DNA from: Corallococcus sp. EGB
GTDB taxonomy: Bacteria; Myxococcota; Myxococcia; Myxococcales; Myxococcaceae
Direction: 5' to 3'
NCBI RefSeq assembly: GCF_019968905.1
Contig: NZ_CP079946.1
Span: 1,426,001-1,490,000, forward strand
Length of the DNA stretch: 64,000 nucleotides
Positions 44,704 through 56,838 of the stretch are shown one piece after another. Within the stretch, counting starts at the first letter, position 1; every line of letters starts with the position of its first letter. The notes under the pieces are model-generated. The model made no database searches. It worked only from the letters and a program-made list of their open reading frames with translations, and was not told the DNA's origin. Made by a program: the position numbers and the translations under genes.

Positions 44704-46359
44704 TCACACCACGCCGATGGACTCGGACGCACCCTCGGCGAACAGGGTGGTGTCCGCCTTGGCCAGGAGCGTCGCGAGCCCCTCGCGCTTCACCGCGCTG
44801 ATGGCCACGCCGCCCTTGGAGCGCAGGAGCGACTCCACCTCCTCCGCGGACAGCTGATCCGCCTTGTTCCAGACCATCAGGCGCGGCTTCTCCGTCAGGC
44901 CCAGCGAGTCGAGGATGTTCTCCACCGCCTCCACCTGGTCGTCGCGCGCGGGGTCGCTCGCGTCCACCACGTGCAGCAGGAGGCTCGCGTCGTACAGCTC
45001 CTCCAGCGTGGCGCGGAAGGCCGCCACCAGGTCCTTGGGCAGGTCCCGGATGAAGCCCACCGTGTCCGTGATGATGACCTCGCGCTCCTGCGGGAAGCGC
45101 AGCCGGCGGCTGGTGGGGTCCAGCGTGGCGAACAGCTTGTCCTCCGCCAGCACCTCCGCGTTGGTGATGGCGTTGAGCAGCGTGGACTTACCCGCGTTGG
45201 TGTAGCCCACGATGGAGATGACCGGCACCTCGCGCCGGTTGCGCTGCGCCCGGCGGACGCTGCGCTCGCGGCTGATGACGTCGATGCGGCGCTCCAGGTT
45301 GGTGATGCGCTCGCGCACGCGGCGGCGGTCGATTTCAAGCTTCGTCTCACCGGGGCCGCGGCCGCCCACGCCACCGCCCATGAGGCGGCTGAGCGAGTCA
45401 TCCCCCTGCACCAGCCGGGGCAGCCGGTACTTCAGCTGCGCCAGCTCCACCTGCAGCTTGCCCTCGGCCGTCTGCGCGCGCTGCGCGAAGATGTCCAGGA
45501 TGAGCTGCGTGCGGTCCAGGATCTTCAGGCTCGTCGCGTCCCCGATGTGCCGCCCCTGTGACGGGGTGAGGTCCTTGTCGAACACGAGCAGGTCCACCAT
45601 GGACTGCATGGAGCGCAGGTTCAGGTCCTCCAGCTTGCCCCGGCCGATGAGGTAGCGCGGATCCGCCTCCCGCTTCATCTGGAGCACGGTGTCCACCACC
45701 TCCACGCCCGCGGTGCGCGCCAGCTCCTTCAGCTCCGCCAGGGACGACTCCGCCCGGGCGCGGTTGCCGTCCAGGCACACCGCCACCAGGATGGCGCGCT
45801 CCTTCCCGGACACCGTGCGCGCGGCGGCCTTGCGGTTGAACTCCTCTTCCAGCGCGTCCAGCGTGGACAGGAGGTCCGGCTGTTCGCCGTGCACGGAGGG
45901 CAGGGTGGACACGTGCCAGAACTCGCCCGTGCCGTTCTCCGGCACCAGGTAGGCCCAGTGCAGCACGCCGGGCAGGCCTTCGTGGCCCACGCCCACGGCC
46001 GCCACGCAGTCCAGGCGCAGGAGCGCGAGGTCCGTGAGGTCGTCCTTCGTCAGGGGTTCGCTCTTGAGGTGCGTGTGCACCAGCCGCAGGCCGCGCAGGC
46101 GGATTTGACCGGCGCGCGCACGGCCGATGTCCGGCAGCTCCAGCTTGTGTGCGTTGCCCACCACGACGTGCTCGATGTCGCCCTTGCGGTTGATGAGGAC
46201 GCCCACCTGGCGGTTGAGCTCGTGCGACAGCTCGGTGAGGTGGCGGGCAAGCTCCGCGGACACGATTTCGCGCGGATCCACGCGGCGGCGGAAGGTGTTG
46301 CGCAGCCGCTGCTGCTCGCTCGACTTCAGGCCCAGGGTGTTGCCGTAGATTTCCTTCAA
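44704..46359 (-). CDS. hflX: Ribosome-associated GTPase HflX (long form)
   Basis: The 551-residue product has an N-terminal extension of about 190 residues (start [16 protein letters not shown]), the HflX domain ([20 protein letters not shown] and [14 protein letters not shown]), and a GTPase domain with G1 GYTNAGKST (about 383), G3 DTVGF and G4 NKAD. HflX splits stalled or heat-damaged ribosomes. The TTG at 46359 is chosen over the ATG at 46401 because AGGAG lies 7 nt before it (46367-46371). The long N-terminal domain, beyond the roughly 430 residues of E. coli HflX, is found in other lineages. Confidence 0.95.
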   Translation of the reverse strand: MKEIYGNTLGLKSSEQQRLRNTFRRRVDPREIVSAELARHLTELSHELNRQVGVLINRKGDIEHVVVGNAHKLELPDIGRARAGQIRLRGLRLVHTHLKSEPLTKDDLTDLALLRLDCVAAVGVGHEGLPGVLHWAYLVPENGTGEFWHVSTLPSVHGEQPDLLSTLDALEEEFNRKAAARTVSGKERAILVAVCLDGNRARAESSLAELKELARTAGVEVVDTVLQMKREADPRYLIGRGKLEDLNLRSMQSMVDLLVFDKDLTPSQGRHIGDATSLKILDRTQLILDIFAQRAQTAEGKLQVELAQLKYRLPRLVQGDDSLSRLMGGGVGGRGPGETKLEIDRRRVRERITNLERRIDVISRERSVRRAQRNRREVPVISIVGYTNAGKSTLLNAITNAEVLAEDKLFATLDPTSRRLRFPQEREVIITDTVGFIRDLPKDLVAAFRATLEELYDASLLLHVVDASDPARDDQVEAVENILDSLGLTEKPRLMVWNKADQLSAEEVESLLRSKGGVAISAVKREGLATLLAKADTTLFAEGASESIGVV

Positions 46360-46366
46360 ACCGTTT

Positions 46367-46371
46367 CTCCT
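46367..46371 (-). promoter_or_regulatory. Ribosome binding site fixing the TTG start of hflX
   Basis: AGGAG on the minus strand, 7 nt before the TTG at 46359; no such site precedes the ATG at 46401. Confidence 0.7.
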
Positions 46372-46528
46372 GGCGCGGGCATCGGACGGCCCGCGCCGCA
46401 TTCAGGGCATTGGATGGACTGGGGCCTTCCGCGTTTCATGACAAAGGCCTCCAAGTCCGCCCGCCGCGAAGCCTGGTGAACAGCCAGCCGCCGCGCGTCC
46501 TTTCCCGTTCCAGCCTACGCTGCTTCCC

Positions 46529-47653
46529 GTGACTGAAACCGCACGCAACGCCCTGCGCGAGGCCCGCCGCGTGGTGGTGAAGATCGGGACCAACGCGCTG
46601 ACGAGCGCCACGGGCCGCTTCAACCGCGCCCACTTCGAGGCGCTGGGGCAGGACCTGCTGTGGGCCGCCGGGGGCCGGGAGCTGGTGGTGGTGTCCAGCG
46701 GCGCCATCGCGCTGGGCATGGAGCGGCTGGGGCTGCCCGCGCGCCCCCGGGACATCCCCGGCAAGCAGGCGTGCGCGGCGGTGGGGCAGAGCCGCCTGAT
46801 GCAGGCGTACGAGGAGGCCTTCGGCCACGCCCCCCGCACGGTGGCCCAGGTGCTGCTCACCCACGAGGACGTGCAGGAGCGCCGGCGCTACCTCAACGTG
46901 AAGCACACGCTGGAGCGGCTCCTGGCCGCGGGCGTCGTGCCGGTCATCAACGAGAACGACACCGTGTCCGTGGACGAGCTGAAGTTCGGCGACAACGACA
47001 CGCTGGCGAGCCTGGTGGCCGGCGTGGTGGAGGCGGACGCGCTGGTCCTCCTGTCGGACGTGGAGGGGCTCTACACCGCCGACCCGCGCAAGGACGCGGA
47101 TGCGCGCCTGATGCCCGCCGTGCCGCGCGTCACCCCCGACGTGCTGGCCCTGGCCGGCGATGCCACCAGCGCGGTGGGCACCGGAGGCATGGCGTCCAAG
47201 GTGCGCGCCGCCGCCCGCGCCGCGGAGCTGGGCATCCCCTGCGTCATCACGTCCGGCGCGGTGCCTGGCCGCCTGCGCGGCGTGCTCCAGGGCGAGGCCG
47301 TGGGGACGCTCTTCGAGCCCGCCGGACGGCGCAGCGCGCGCACCGCGTGGATCGCCCACGCCCTGCGGCCCCGGGGGCGGCTGGTGGTGGACGCGGGCGC
47401 GAAGGAGGCCATCGTCACCGGCAAGCGCAGCCTCCTGCCCAGCGGCGTGACGGGCGTGGAGGGGGAGTTCGGCCGGGGAGACCCGGTGGACCTGACGGAC
47501 GCGGCCGGGACGGTGTTCGCCCGCGGCCTGTCCACCTACGACGCCAACGAGCTCAAGCGCATCGCCGGGCGGCGCAGCGCGGACATCGAGGCGGTGCTGG
47601 GATACCGCTACCTGGATGAAGCGGTGCACCGCGACGACCTGGCGGTGCTGTAG
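46529..47653 (+). CDS. proB: Glutamate 5-kinase
   Basis: The 374-residue product phosphorylates glutamate in the first step of proline synthesis. It has the amino-acid kinase domain (VVVKIGTNALT, VVSSGAIALGMERLG, VINENDTVSVDELKFGDND, TGGMASKVRAA) and a C-terminal PUA domain (about 280-374; RGRLVVDAGAKEAIVTGKRS). The start is GTG at 46529, since the conserved kinase core begins shortly after. Full family length. proA is not adjacent in this window. Confidence 0.97.
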   Translation: MTETARNALREARRVVVKIGTNALTSATGRFNRAHFEALGQDLLWAAGGRELVVVSSGAIALGMERLGLPARPRDIPGKQACAAVGQSRLMQAYEEAFGHAPRTVAQVLLTHEDVQERRRYLNVKHTLERLLAAGVVPVINENDTVSVDELKFGDNDTLASLVAGVVEADALVLLSDVEGLYTADPRKDADARLMPAVPRVTPDVLALAGDATSAVGTGGMASKVRAAARAAELGIPCVITSGAVPGRLRGVLQGEAVGTLFEPAGRRSARTAWIAHALRPRGRLVVDAGAKEAIVTGKRSLLPSGVTGVEGEFGRGDPVDLTDAAGTVFARGLSTYDANELKRIAGRRSADIEAVLGYRYLDEAVHRDDLAVL

Positions 47654-47679
47654 CCGCGGTCCGGGCAAAGCCGCCTTCG

Positions 47680-48153
47680 CTAGATGGAGCAGGAGACGGA
47701 CTTCACCGTGCCGGGCGCCTCATCCGTCAGCCGCATCAGCGCGCGGAACTCCGGGGAGTCCACCTTCATCAGGAGCAGCGAGACCTCCAGCTCCCCGGGC
47801 ACCCGGCCCAGCTGGAGCTTGCGCTCCTGGCCGTGCAGCAGCGCGAGCTGCGAGTGGCCTTCCCCCTCCGGCAGGGACAGGTCCACCTGGAGCTGGAACG
47901 TGTCGCCCTCGCCCTTGGGCGTGAGCACCAGCCGGTAGTCCGGCACCGTGGAGCCCGGGCGGCGGCGCTCGGCGCGCAGCGTGCGGCCCGCCTCACCCAG
48001 GAGCTTGGGCTGGGCGATCAGCCGGCCGTCGCGCCGGACCTCCAGCGCGAAGTAGAGCGGTTCGTTGCGGGCGTGCGCCGGGGCGGAGACGAAGGCGAGC
48101 AGCACCAGCGCCAGCCCGGGAAGCCACTTCTTCAGCAGGGAGGTGCGGTCCAT
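47680..48153 (-). CDS. Small exported protein of unknown function
   Basis: The 157-residue product has a signal peptide (WLPGLALVLLAFVSAPAHA) and a beta-rich mature domain (LYFALEVRRDGRLIAQPKLL, then YRLVLTPKGEGDTFQLQVDL) ending in SVSCSI with a single Cys. The pattern of short beta strands recalls a small beta-sandwich, possibly a periplasmic subunit, but no family is recognised. The ATG at 48153 begins the signal peptide. It converges on proB with 26 bp between stops. Confidence 0.75.
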   Translation of the reverse strand: MDRTSLLKKWLPGLALVLLAFVSAPAHARNEPLYFALEVRRDGRLIAQPKLLGEAGRTLRAERRRPGSTVPDYRLVLTPKGEGDTFQLQVDLSLPEGEGHSQLALLHGQERKLQLGRVPGELEVSLLLMKVDSPEFRALMRLTDEAPGTVKSVSCSI

Positions 48154-48512
48154 GGTCGAGCCCTCGTCAAAGCTTCCGTCCGCCGCGTCGGCCCCACGGC
48201 GGCCAGCGGAGCTTCCAGGAAGCCCGCTGTCGCTTCTCACCCAAATCGACAAGGTCCAAGGAATAACCCAGACGCGGCCCGAGTGCGAGCCCCACGCCGG
48301 GGGTTGTCTGCTGGCTTGCGGACGAAACGAGGGGTACATGGCGATACCTGCTTGCCTGTTCAGGTGAGGGCGGCTATCCCCCCTTGGACGGAGGCGCGCC
48401 CCTCCCGTGTTCCTTTTCTGTTCGTTTCACGCCCTGCTCCCCTCTCCCACCCCGGAAGTCCCCGGTCTCTTGATCTCCCGGGTCCTGTCCGCCATGGTCA
48501 TTGATCACCTGA
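48154..48512. other. 359-bp divergent intergenic region
   Basis: It lies between the start of the small exported protein (-) and the first WYL regulator (+). It must carry both promoters. I see no credible gene, no repeat and no RNA gene; short pyrimidine-rich stretches occur at 48375-48480, and TGATC occurs twice near the WYL start (48472, 48502) without a clear symmetric operator. Confidence 0.5.
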
Positions 48513-49538
48513 ATGGACCGCACGGAACGCATCCTTGATCTCGTGGCACTGCTGCTCGACGCGCGGGAACCCATCTCGTGGGCCGAGCTGCGTGAGCACT
48601 TCCCCGCGGACTACGGCGGCTCGGACGACGCCGCCGAGCGCAAGTTCGAGCGCGACAAGGCGGAGCTCGTCGAGCTGGGCTTCCCGCTGAGCTACGTGCA
48701 GGGCGACGACGAGCGGCGCGACGGCTACCTCGTCGACCGCAACGTCTACTACCTGCCGGAGGCGGACCTCACGAAGGAGGAGCTGGCCGTGCTCTACGCC
48801 GCCGGCTCCGCGGCGCTCGCGTCCGGCGCGTTCCCCGGCCGCGACGACCTGGCGCACGCGCTCCGGAAGATCGGCTTCTTCGCCGGTGAATCCCTGCCCA
48901 CCCCGCGCGTGCGCATGGAGCTGGGCACCGGCCAGCAGGGCCAGGAGAAGGAGGTCTCCGCCCGCCTGGAGCAGCTCTGGGATGCGTGCTCCGCGCACAA
49001 GTGGGTGCAGCTGACCTACGGCAGCCCCCGCAAGGACGGCGTCACGGAGCGGCGCGTGGACCCATATGGCCTGGCGCTCAGGCGCGGCGTCTGGACGCTG
49101 GTGGGCTACTGCCACCTGCGCCAGGGCCTGCGCACCTTCCACGTCCACCGCATCCGCGAGCTGAAGGTGAACACCGCCCGGCCGCGCACCCCGGACTTCG
49201 AGGTGCCGGCGGACTTCTCGCTGGACGCCCACGTGGCGTACTTCCCCTGGCAGTACCGCTTCCACGAGCCATTGGAGGTGACGCTGCGGCTCACCGGGCC
49301 GCAGGCCTCGCGCGCGGGCTCGCTGTTCCCGGGCGCGGCGCTGGAGCCGGTGTCGGAGGGCGTGGTGCGGGTCCGCTTCCCGGTGACGTTCCTGGACGGG
49401 CTGACGCGCTTCGTCCTGTCCCTGGGGGAGGACTGCCGCGTGGAGGGGCCGCCGGAGGCGCGCGAGCGCCTGGAGCGGATGGCCGCGAACATCCTGGCGA
49501 AGCACGCGCCGGTGGAAGGTCAGCGGGTGAGCGCATGA
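48513..49538 (+). CDS. WYL-domain transcriptional regulator, PafB-like
   Basis: The 341-residue product has an N-terminal winged helix (RTERILDLVALLLDAREPIS), a WYL domain (LEQLWDACSAHKWVQLTYGS, then RRGVWTLVGYCHLRQGLRTF) with the ligand-facing residues, and a WCX C-terminal extension. The typical partner arrangement is a pair of WYL proteins that act as one heterodimer, as PafBC does in the mycobacterial DNA-damage response. It overlaps the next gene by 4 bp (ATGA). The ligand (perhaps single-stranded nucleic acid) and targets are inferred from the family. Confidence 0.9.
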   Translation: MDRTERILDLVALLLDAREPISWAELREHFPADYGGSDDAAERKFERDKAELVELGFPLSYVQGDDERRDGYLVDRNVYYLPEADLTKEELAVLYAAGSAALASGAFPGRDDLAHALRKIGFFAGESLPTPRVRMELGTGQQGQEKEVSARLEQLWDACSAHKWVQLTYGSPRKDGVTERRVDPYGLALRRGVWTLVGYCHLRQGLRTFHVHRIRELKVNTARPRTPDFEVPADFSLDAHVAYFPWQYRFHEPLEVTLRLTGPQASRAGSLFPGAALEPVSEGVVRVRFPVTFLDGLTRFVLSLGEDCRVEGPPEARERLERMAANILAKHAPVEGQRVSA

Positions 49539-50464
49539 GCAACGTCCATGAGCGGCTGCGCCGCCTGCTGTTCCTCGTCCCCTACGTCTCCAAGCACCCC
49601 GGCGTCACCGTGGAGGCCCTGGCCAGGGCCCTCAACATCAGCCGCGAGGACCTGCTGGAGGAGCTGGACCTGCTCACCTGCGTGGGCCGGCCGCCCTTCA
49701 ACCCGGACGACTACATCGACATCTACGTGGACAACGACCGCGTCTACGTGGACCTGGATCAGCGCCTGTTCGCGCCGCCCCGGCTGACGGCGGGCGAGGC
49801 CGCGGCCCTGGCCGCCGCGGCGGAGCTGCTGCGCCCGGCCACCGGCGACGCGCTCCAGAGCGCCCTCACCAAGCTGGAGGGCATCATCCCGCCCGCGGCC
49901 CGCGAGCGCTTCCGGGACATGTACCGGAAGATCGACGCCTCCGCGGACGCGCCCCCGGCCCTGGGGCCCCTCACCCGGGCCATCCTGGAGCGGCTGGAGG
50001 TCACGTTCGGCTACGCCAGCCCCGGCCGCCCCACGGAGCCACGCCGGGTGCGCCCCTACGAGCTGCTCAGCCACCGGGGCCAGTGGTACCTCCAGGGCTT
50101 CTGCCACACCCGCCAGGACGCGCGCCTGTTCCGCCTGGACCGCATGGAGGACCTGGCCGTCACCACCACCGCCTTCCAGCCCCCGCCGGATGCCCGCGCG
50201 GACGTGCCCAACCCGGCCCGGAGCGCCAGCGAGGCCTCCGTCCGGGTGCGCTTCACGCCCACGGCGGCCCCGTACGTGAAGGAGCGCTTCGGCCAGGACG
50301 CCCGCCCGCTTGCTGACGGAGGGGTGGAGGTGCGGGTGGCCGGAGACAGTGAGCGCTGGCTCACGCAGTGGGTGCTATCCTTCGGGGGAGAGGCGGAAGT
50401 GCTGGAGCCGGCGAGCGCGCGCGCCGCCGTTGCCCGAGCCGTACATGCCTCGATAGGCTCCTAG
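49535..50464 (+). CDS. WYL-domain transcriptional regulator, PafC-like
   Basis: The 309-residue product has a helix-turn-helix N-terminus (SKHPGVTVEALARALNISRE), a WYL domain (LTRAILERLEVTFGYASPGR, LLSHRGQWYLQGFCHTRQDA) and a WCX-type C-terminal domain (ASVRVRFTPTAAPYVKERFG). The ATG at 49535 overlaps the preceding stop. The tandem pair is typical of PafB/PafC. It is followed 6 bp later by an FHA-domain gene, so the three may form one transcription unit. Confidence 0.9.
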   Translation: MSNVHERLRRLLFLVPYVSKHPGVTVEALARALNISREDLLEELDLLTCVGRPPFNPDDYIDIYVDNDRVYVDLDQRLFAPPRLTAGEAAALAAAAELLRPATGDALQSALTKLEGIIPPAARERFRDMYRKIDASADAPPALGPLTRAILERLEVTFGYASPGRPTEPRRVRPYELLSHRGQWYLQGFCHTRQDARLFRLDRMEDLAVTTTAFQPPPDARADVPNPARSASEASVRVRFTPTAAPYVKERFGQDARPLADGGVEVRVAGDSERWLTQWVLSFGGEAEVLEPASARAAVARAVHASIGS

Positions 50465-50470
50465 GACCCC

Positions 50471-52075
50471 ATGGCCTTCCAACTGACGATCTCCGAGGGA
50501 AAAGACGCCGGCAAGGAGTTCGTCTTCGACCAGGACTCCGTTCTCATCGGGCGCACCTCCGAGTGCGACGTGGTGCTGTACGACCCCGGTATCTCCCGCC
50601 GCCACTGCCGCATCTTCAGGGACGCGGACGGCTACGCCGTGGAGGACCAGAAGAGCGCCAACGGCACGGTCGTCAACGGCGCCGCCGTGCAGAAGCAGCT
50701 CCTCAAGGACGGCGACACGCTGACGCTGGGCCCGGTGACGTTCCTCTTCGCGCTCGCGGCGGAGGACGCGACCACCGGCGAGGACGAGAAGCCGGCGGAG
50801 GACGGCGCCAACAGCACGCGCATCGTCTCCATCGACTCCGTGCGCAAGTCGCGCAACAAGAAGGCCGCCGCGCTCGTGCCGGAAGGCGCGGACGAGGAGG
50901 ACCTGCAGGGCATCCGGGCGGAGTCCACGCGCATGAACATGCGCGCCATCCGCCGGCCCACCTCCTCCGCCCAGCGCGCGGTGCCGCAGGAGCCGCCCCC
51001 GGAAGAGGACGCTCCGGCCGCCCTCGAGAAGCCCGCCCCCGCGCCCCCGCCGGCGCGCCGCACCGGCTCCCAGTCCTCGCGCGCCGTGGCCCGCACGCCT
51101 CGCGCCGGGGCCTCCAGCGGCGGCGGCCTGTCCGCGGCCGAGCGCGCCCGCATCCGCCGCGAGACGCCGGGCCTGATGGCCAACCTGCGCCTGTTCTGGG
51201 CGGAGGCGAACTCCAAGGTCCGCGCGGGCGTGATGGCCGGCGGCGGCGTGGTGGTGCTGGGCCTCTTCGCCCTCATGTACTGGCTGGTGCTGGGCGGCGA
51301 GGAGAAGGTGCAGAAGGGCGAGGAGCCCGTGCGCCTGTCCAACCAGCCCATCACGGACTCGTTCGGCCTGGGTGACGGCGTCACCTGGAGCCGGCCGGAC
51401 ATGAAGGTCTTCGAGTGGGAGTTCGTCGCCGCGACGCGCGCGGTGGTCATCCTCCACTACCAGGCCCAGGGCATCTCCAAGGACGAGGTGGTGGTGAGCG
51501 TCAACGGCGTGGACGTGGGCAAGGTGCCCCCGGACACGCTGGCCAGCCAGGAGCGCTCGCTGGAGCTGATGATCCCGCCCCAGCAGCTGCGCAAGGGCGA
51601 GCCCAACCGCATCATCTTCGACAACACCCGCAACCCGCCGGGCGAGGACACCTGGCGCATCTGGAACGTCTGGGTGGAGCGCGCGCTGCTGCCCGAGGAT
51701 CTCTCCACGCAGCAGCTCATCCAGAACGCCAACGAGCTCTTCAAGAAGGGCCGCAAGAACTTCGACACGCCGGACATCGGCGCGCGCAACCGCTACGAGG
51801 CCTGGAAGGCGTTCCGCGAGGCGTGGCTGATGCTGGAGGCCCACCCGGATCCGAAGCCGGACCTCTATTACGAATCCCAGGAGGCCATGAAGCGCGCCCA
51901 GCAGGAGCTGGACCGCACCTGCTCCAAGCTGCTGCTGGAGGTGGAGGGCTACTACAACCAGGGCCACTTCAAGCAGGCCGCCTCCACGCTGGACCACATG
52001 CGCGAGTACTTCCCCGAGTACGACCAGCCGTGCGCCACGCGCGCGGAGAACAAGCGCATCGAGTACGGCCTGTAG
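50471..52075 (+). CDS. FHA-domain single-pass membrane protein
   Basis: The 534-residue product has an N-terminal FHA domain (about 1-95; DVVLYDPGISRRHCRIFRD, then KSANGTVVNG), a Pro/Ala/Glu-rich cytoplasmic linker, one membrane helix (about 253-275, VMAGGGVVVLGLFALMYWLV) and a periplasmic part with a beta domain (about 285-400) and a helical, TPR-like end (KAFREAWLMLEAHPDPKPD). It should read Ser/Thr phosphorylation in the cytoplasm and pass it to an envelope partner. The layout resembles inner-membrane rings of secretion or motility systems, but no sister genes are adjacent. Confidence 0.85.
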   Translation: MAFQLTISEGKDAGKEFVFDQDSVLIGRTSECDVVLYDPGISRRHCRIFRDADGYAVEDQKSANGTVVNGAAVQKQLLKDGDTLTLGPVTFLFALAAEDATTGEDEKPAEDGANSTRIVSIDSVRKSRNKKAAALVPEGADEEDLQGIRAESTRMNMRAIRRPTSSAQRAVPQEPPPEEDAPAALEKPAPAPPPARRTGSQSSRAVARTPRAGASSGGGLSAAERARIRRETPGLMANLRLFWAEANSKVRAGVMAGGGVVVLGLFALMYWLVLGGEEKVQKGEEPVRLSNQPITDSFGLGDGVTWSRPDMKVFEWEFVAATRAVVILHYQAQGISKDEVVVSVNGVDVGKVPPDTLASQERSLELMIPPQQLRKGEPNRIIFDNTRNPPGEDTWRIWNVWVERALLPEDLSTQQLIQNANELFKKGRKNFDTPDIGARNRYEAWKAFREAWLMLEAHPDPKPDLYYESQEAMKRAQQELDRTCSKLLLEVEGYYNQGHFKQAASTLDHMREYFPEYDQPCATRAENKRIEYGL

Positions 52076-52176
52076 CCAAAGCCGTCCGCTAGCGGACGGT
52101 GCAACCCCGCCTGGGAGGCAGGTGGGGCCCCTCCGGCTTGCCGGTGCCTCCCCCCGTTCCCACCCTGAAGGGGGTG

Positions 52177-53436
52177 ATGCGTGAGCGGGTGGGAGAGGAG
52201 GGTCGGACAGAAGGCTGGGTTCCCGCGGCGCGCTCGCCGGGGCCGGTGCCCGAGCACGCTCCGGTGTGGAGCGCCGGGGTGTCGCGGCGGCTGCTCGCGC
52301 GGTACTACCTGCCGCAGCAGCACACCCTGCTCCAGGGCAACGCGTGCCGGCTCCTGCGCGACGGCGTGGAGGCCTATCCGGAGATGCTGGAGGCCATCCG
52401 CCGGGCGCGCCGCTCCATCCGCCTGGAGACGTACATGTTCGTCACCGACGCGGTGGGCGAGCTCTTCGGCCAGGCGCTGGCGGAGGCGGCCGAGCGCGGC
52501 GTGCACGTGAAGGTGCTCTACGACGCGGTGGGCTCGTGGACCAGCCGCAAGAGCTTCTTCGAAGGACTGCGCCAGCGCGGCGTGGACGTGCGGGCGTTCA
52601 AGCCCTTCAGCCTCCAGCGCGGGCTGCGCCACCTGCTGCGCCGGGACCACCGCAAGATTCTGGTGGTGGACGGCACGGTGGCCTTCACGGGCGGGGTGAA
52701 CATCGCGGCGCACTGGGCCCCGGAGGGGCAGGGCGTGGCCTGGCGCGACGACGTGCTGCGCATCGAAGGCCCGGCGGTGCACGAGCTGGAGCGGCGCTTC
52801 CTGGCCACGTGGCGGATGATGTTCCGCGACCGCCTGAGCCGGCTGCGCCGGCGCATCCGCGGCGCGGCCCGGACGCTGGACGCCCCGCCCCGGAAGGGCG
52901 ACGTGGGCCTGGCGGTGTTGTCCAGCCGCCGCAGCATCCACCGCGCGTACCTGCACGCCATCCGGCGCGCCCGCAAGAGCGTGCTCATCGCCGCGGGCTA
53001 CTTCGTGCCGGACCGGCGCATGGTGGCCGCGCTCAAGGACGCGGCGAAGCGGGGCGTGGAGGTGAGCCTGCTGCTCAACGGGGGCAAGAGCGACCACCCG
53101 TTCCTCGAGCATGCGACGCGCGCCTTCTACGAGCCCCTGATGGGCGCCGGCATCCGCATCTTCGAGTGGCGCCGGGGCGTGCTGCACGCCAAGACGGCCG
53201 TGGTGGACGGCGTGTGGGGCACCATCGGGTCGTTCAACCTGGAACGGTTGTCGCTGGCCTTCAACCACGAGGTCAACGCCGTCTTCGCGGACCCCCGGCT
53301 GGGGCGCGACCTGGAGGACTCGTTCCGCCTGGATTGCGGCAACTGCCGCGAGGTGGACCTGTCCGTCTTCCGCCGCCGCCCCCTCTGGCAGAAGGCCGTG
53401 GAGCGCGTGCTGTACTTCTTCCGCAAGGTGCTCTGA
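52177..53436 (+). CDS. Phospholipase D-family cardiolipin synthase
   Basis: The 419-residue product has two PLD active-site motifs: HRKILVVD with His158, Lys160 and Asp165, followed by [10 protein letters not shown], and HAKTAVVD with His337, Lys339 and Asp344, followed by [10 protein letters not shown]. It probably joins two phosphatidylglycerol molecules, or a related pair, into cardiolipin. There are no N-terminal membrane helices, so it resembles ClsB/ClsC-type enzymes rather than ClsA. The ATG at 52177 follows a GAAGGGGG only 2 nt away; earlier in-frame starts add a Pro-rich stretch. Confidence 0.92.
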   Translation: MRERVGEEGRTEGWVPAARSPGPVPEHAPVWSAGVSRRLLARYYLPQQHTLLQGNACRLLRDGVEAYPEMLEAIRRARRSIRLETYMFVTDAVGELFGQALAEAAERGVHVKVLYDAVGSWTSRKSFFEGLRQRGVDVRAFKPFSLQRGLRHLLRRDHRKILVVDGTVAFTGGVNIAAHWAPEGQGVAWRDDVLRIEGPAVHELERRFLATWRMMFRDRLSRLRRRIRGAARTLDAPPRKGDVGLAVLSSRRSIHRAYLHAIRRARKSVLIAAGYFVPDRRMVAALKDAAKRGVEVSLLLNGGKSDHPFLEHATRAFYEPLMGAGIRIFEWRRGVLHAKTAVVDGVWGTIGSFNLERLSLAFNHEVNAVFADPRLGRDLEDSFRLDCGNCREVDLSVFRRRPLWQKAVERVLYFFRKVL

Positions 53437-53564
53437 GCGGGTCTGTAAGTCCGGGGTTCGAACCAACCGTCCACCGCCTTCAACGCGGTGCAGGAACCCT
53501 TTGCATGCCGGGGGGGACACGCCTAGAAGTTGCGTCATTCCGGCACGGAAGGACGGCAACGCAC

Positions 53565-56300
<2,736 letters not shown>

Positions 56301-56328
56301 ACCTCGCGGACGTCACGCGGTGGTTCGC

Positions 56329-56367
56329 GGCCCGGCCGCCCTCGCTGCATGGGAGGGTCGCCGGGCC
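56329..56367. terminator. Hairpin between acnA and the convergent HD gene
   Basis: GGCCCGGC pairs with GCCGGGCC (8 bp) and, after a 2-nt internal loop, CCCTC with GAGGG. It lies 29 bp after the acnA stop, followed on the plus strand by GTCGTCTTTC. Confidence 0.65.
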
Positions 56368-56384
56368 GTCGTCTTTCATCCCGG

Positions 56385-56807
56385 CTACTCCGCGCGCAGG
56401 CGCGTCCAGGCGGCCACGTAGCGCGACAGGCGCTCGGCGTCCTTGGGGGTGACGTCCTTCAGCCGGCGCACGTCCATGTTGTCCTCCAGGTCCGCCAGCT
56501 TCACGCGGCGGGCCAGGGGGTGGGGGCGCAGCCGTTCGATGAAGGCCTCGTAGGTCTCGCCCTCGCGCTTCGTCAGGCAGTCCAGCGCGGACAGGACGTC
56601 CTCCGGGTAGCCCAGCTCGCGCAGGCGCTCCAGCGTGTACGGCGTGTCCTCCACCACGTCATGGAGGATGGCCGCGGTGCGCTCCGCGTCCGACGACAGC
56701 CGCAGCATCACCCGCAGGGGGTGGAGGATGTAGGGCTGTCCTGCCTTGTCGCGCTGACCCTGGTGCGCGGCCACCGCCAGGGCGATGGCGTCTTCGAGCG
56801 TGGGCAT
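56385..56807 (-). CDS. Stand-alone HD hydrolase, RelA/SpoT-like
   Basis: The 140-residue product is a single HD domain with His29 (ILHPLRVML), His49-Asp50 in AAILHDVVEDTP and Asp106 in VKLADLEDN. These match the metal and catalytic positions of the RelA/SpoT hydrolase domain (HDxxEDT, then KLADRxHN in the classic proteins). No synthetase or regulatory domain is present, so it is a candidate small alarmone hydrolase or a related nucleotide pyrophosphohydrolase. The ATG at 56807 starts the conserved core. Activity on (p)ppGpp is inferred. Confidence 0.88.
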   Translation of the reverse strand: MPTLEDAIALAVAAHQGQRDKAGQPYILHPLRVMLRLSSDAERTAAILHDVVEDTPYTLERLRELGYPEDVLSALDCLTKREGETYEAFIERLRPHPLARRVKLADLEDNMDVRRLKDVTPKDAERLSRYVAAWTRLRAE

Positions 56808-56838
56808 GGACCAGAGCTTCGCACGCCCGGCGGGCGGC

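Noticed and set aside
53437-53490. tRNA gene
   Set aside because: Only the TTCGAA loop region resembles a tRNA; the T-stem does not pair and no acceptor, D or anticodon arm fits on either strand.
52266-53564. N-terminal extension of the aconitase frame by about 430 codons
   Set aside because: It overlaps the cardiolipin synthase in another frame, is Gly/Arg/Ala-rich and has no domain; AcnA is full length from 53565.
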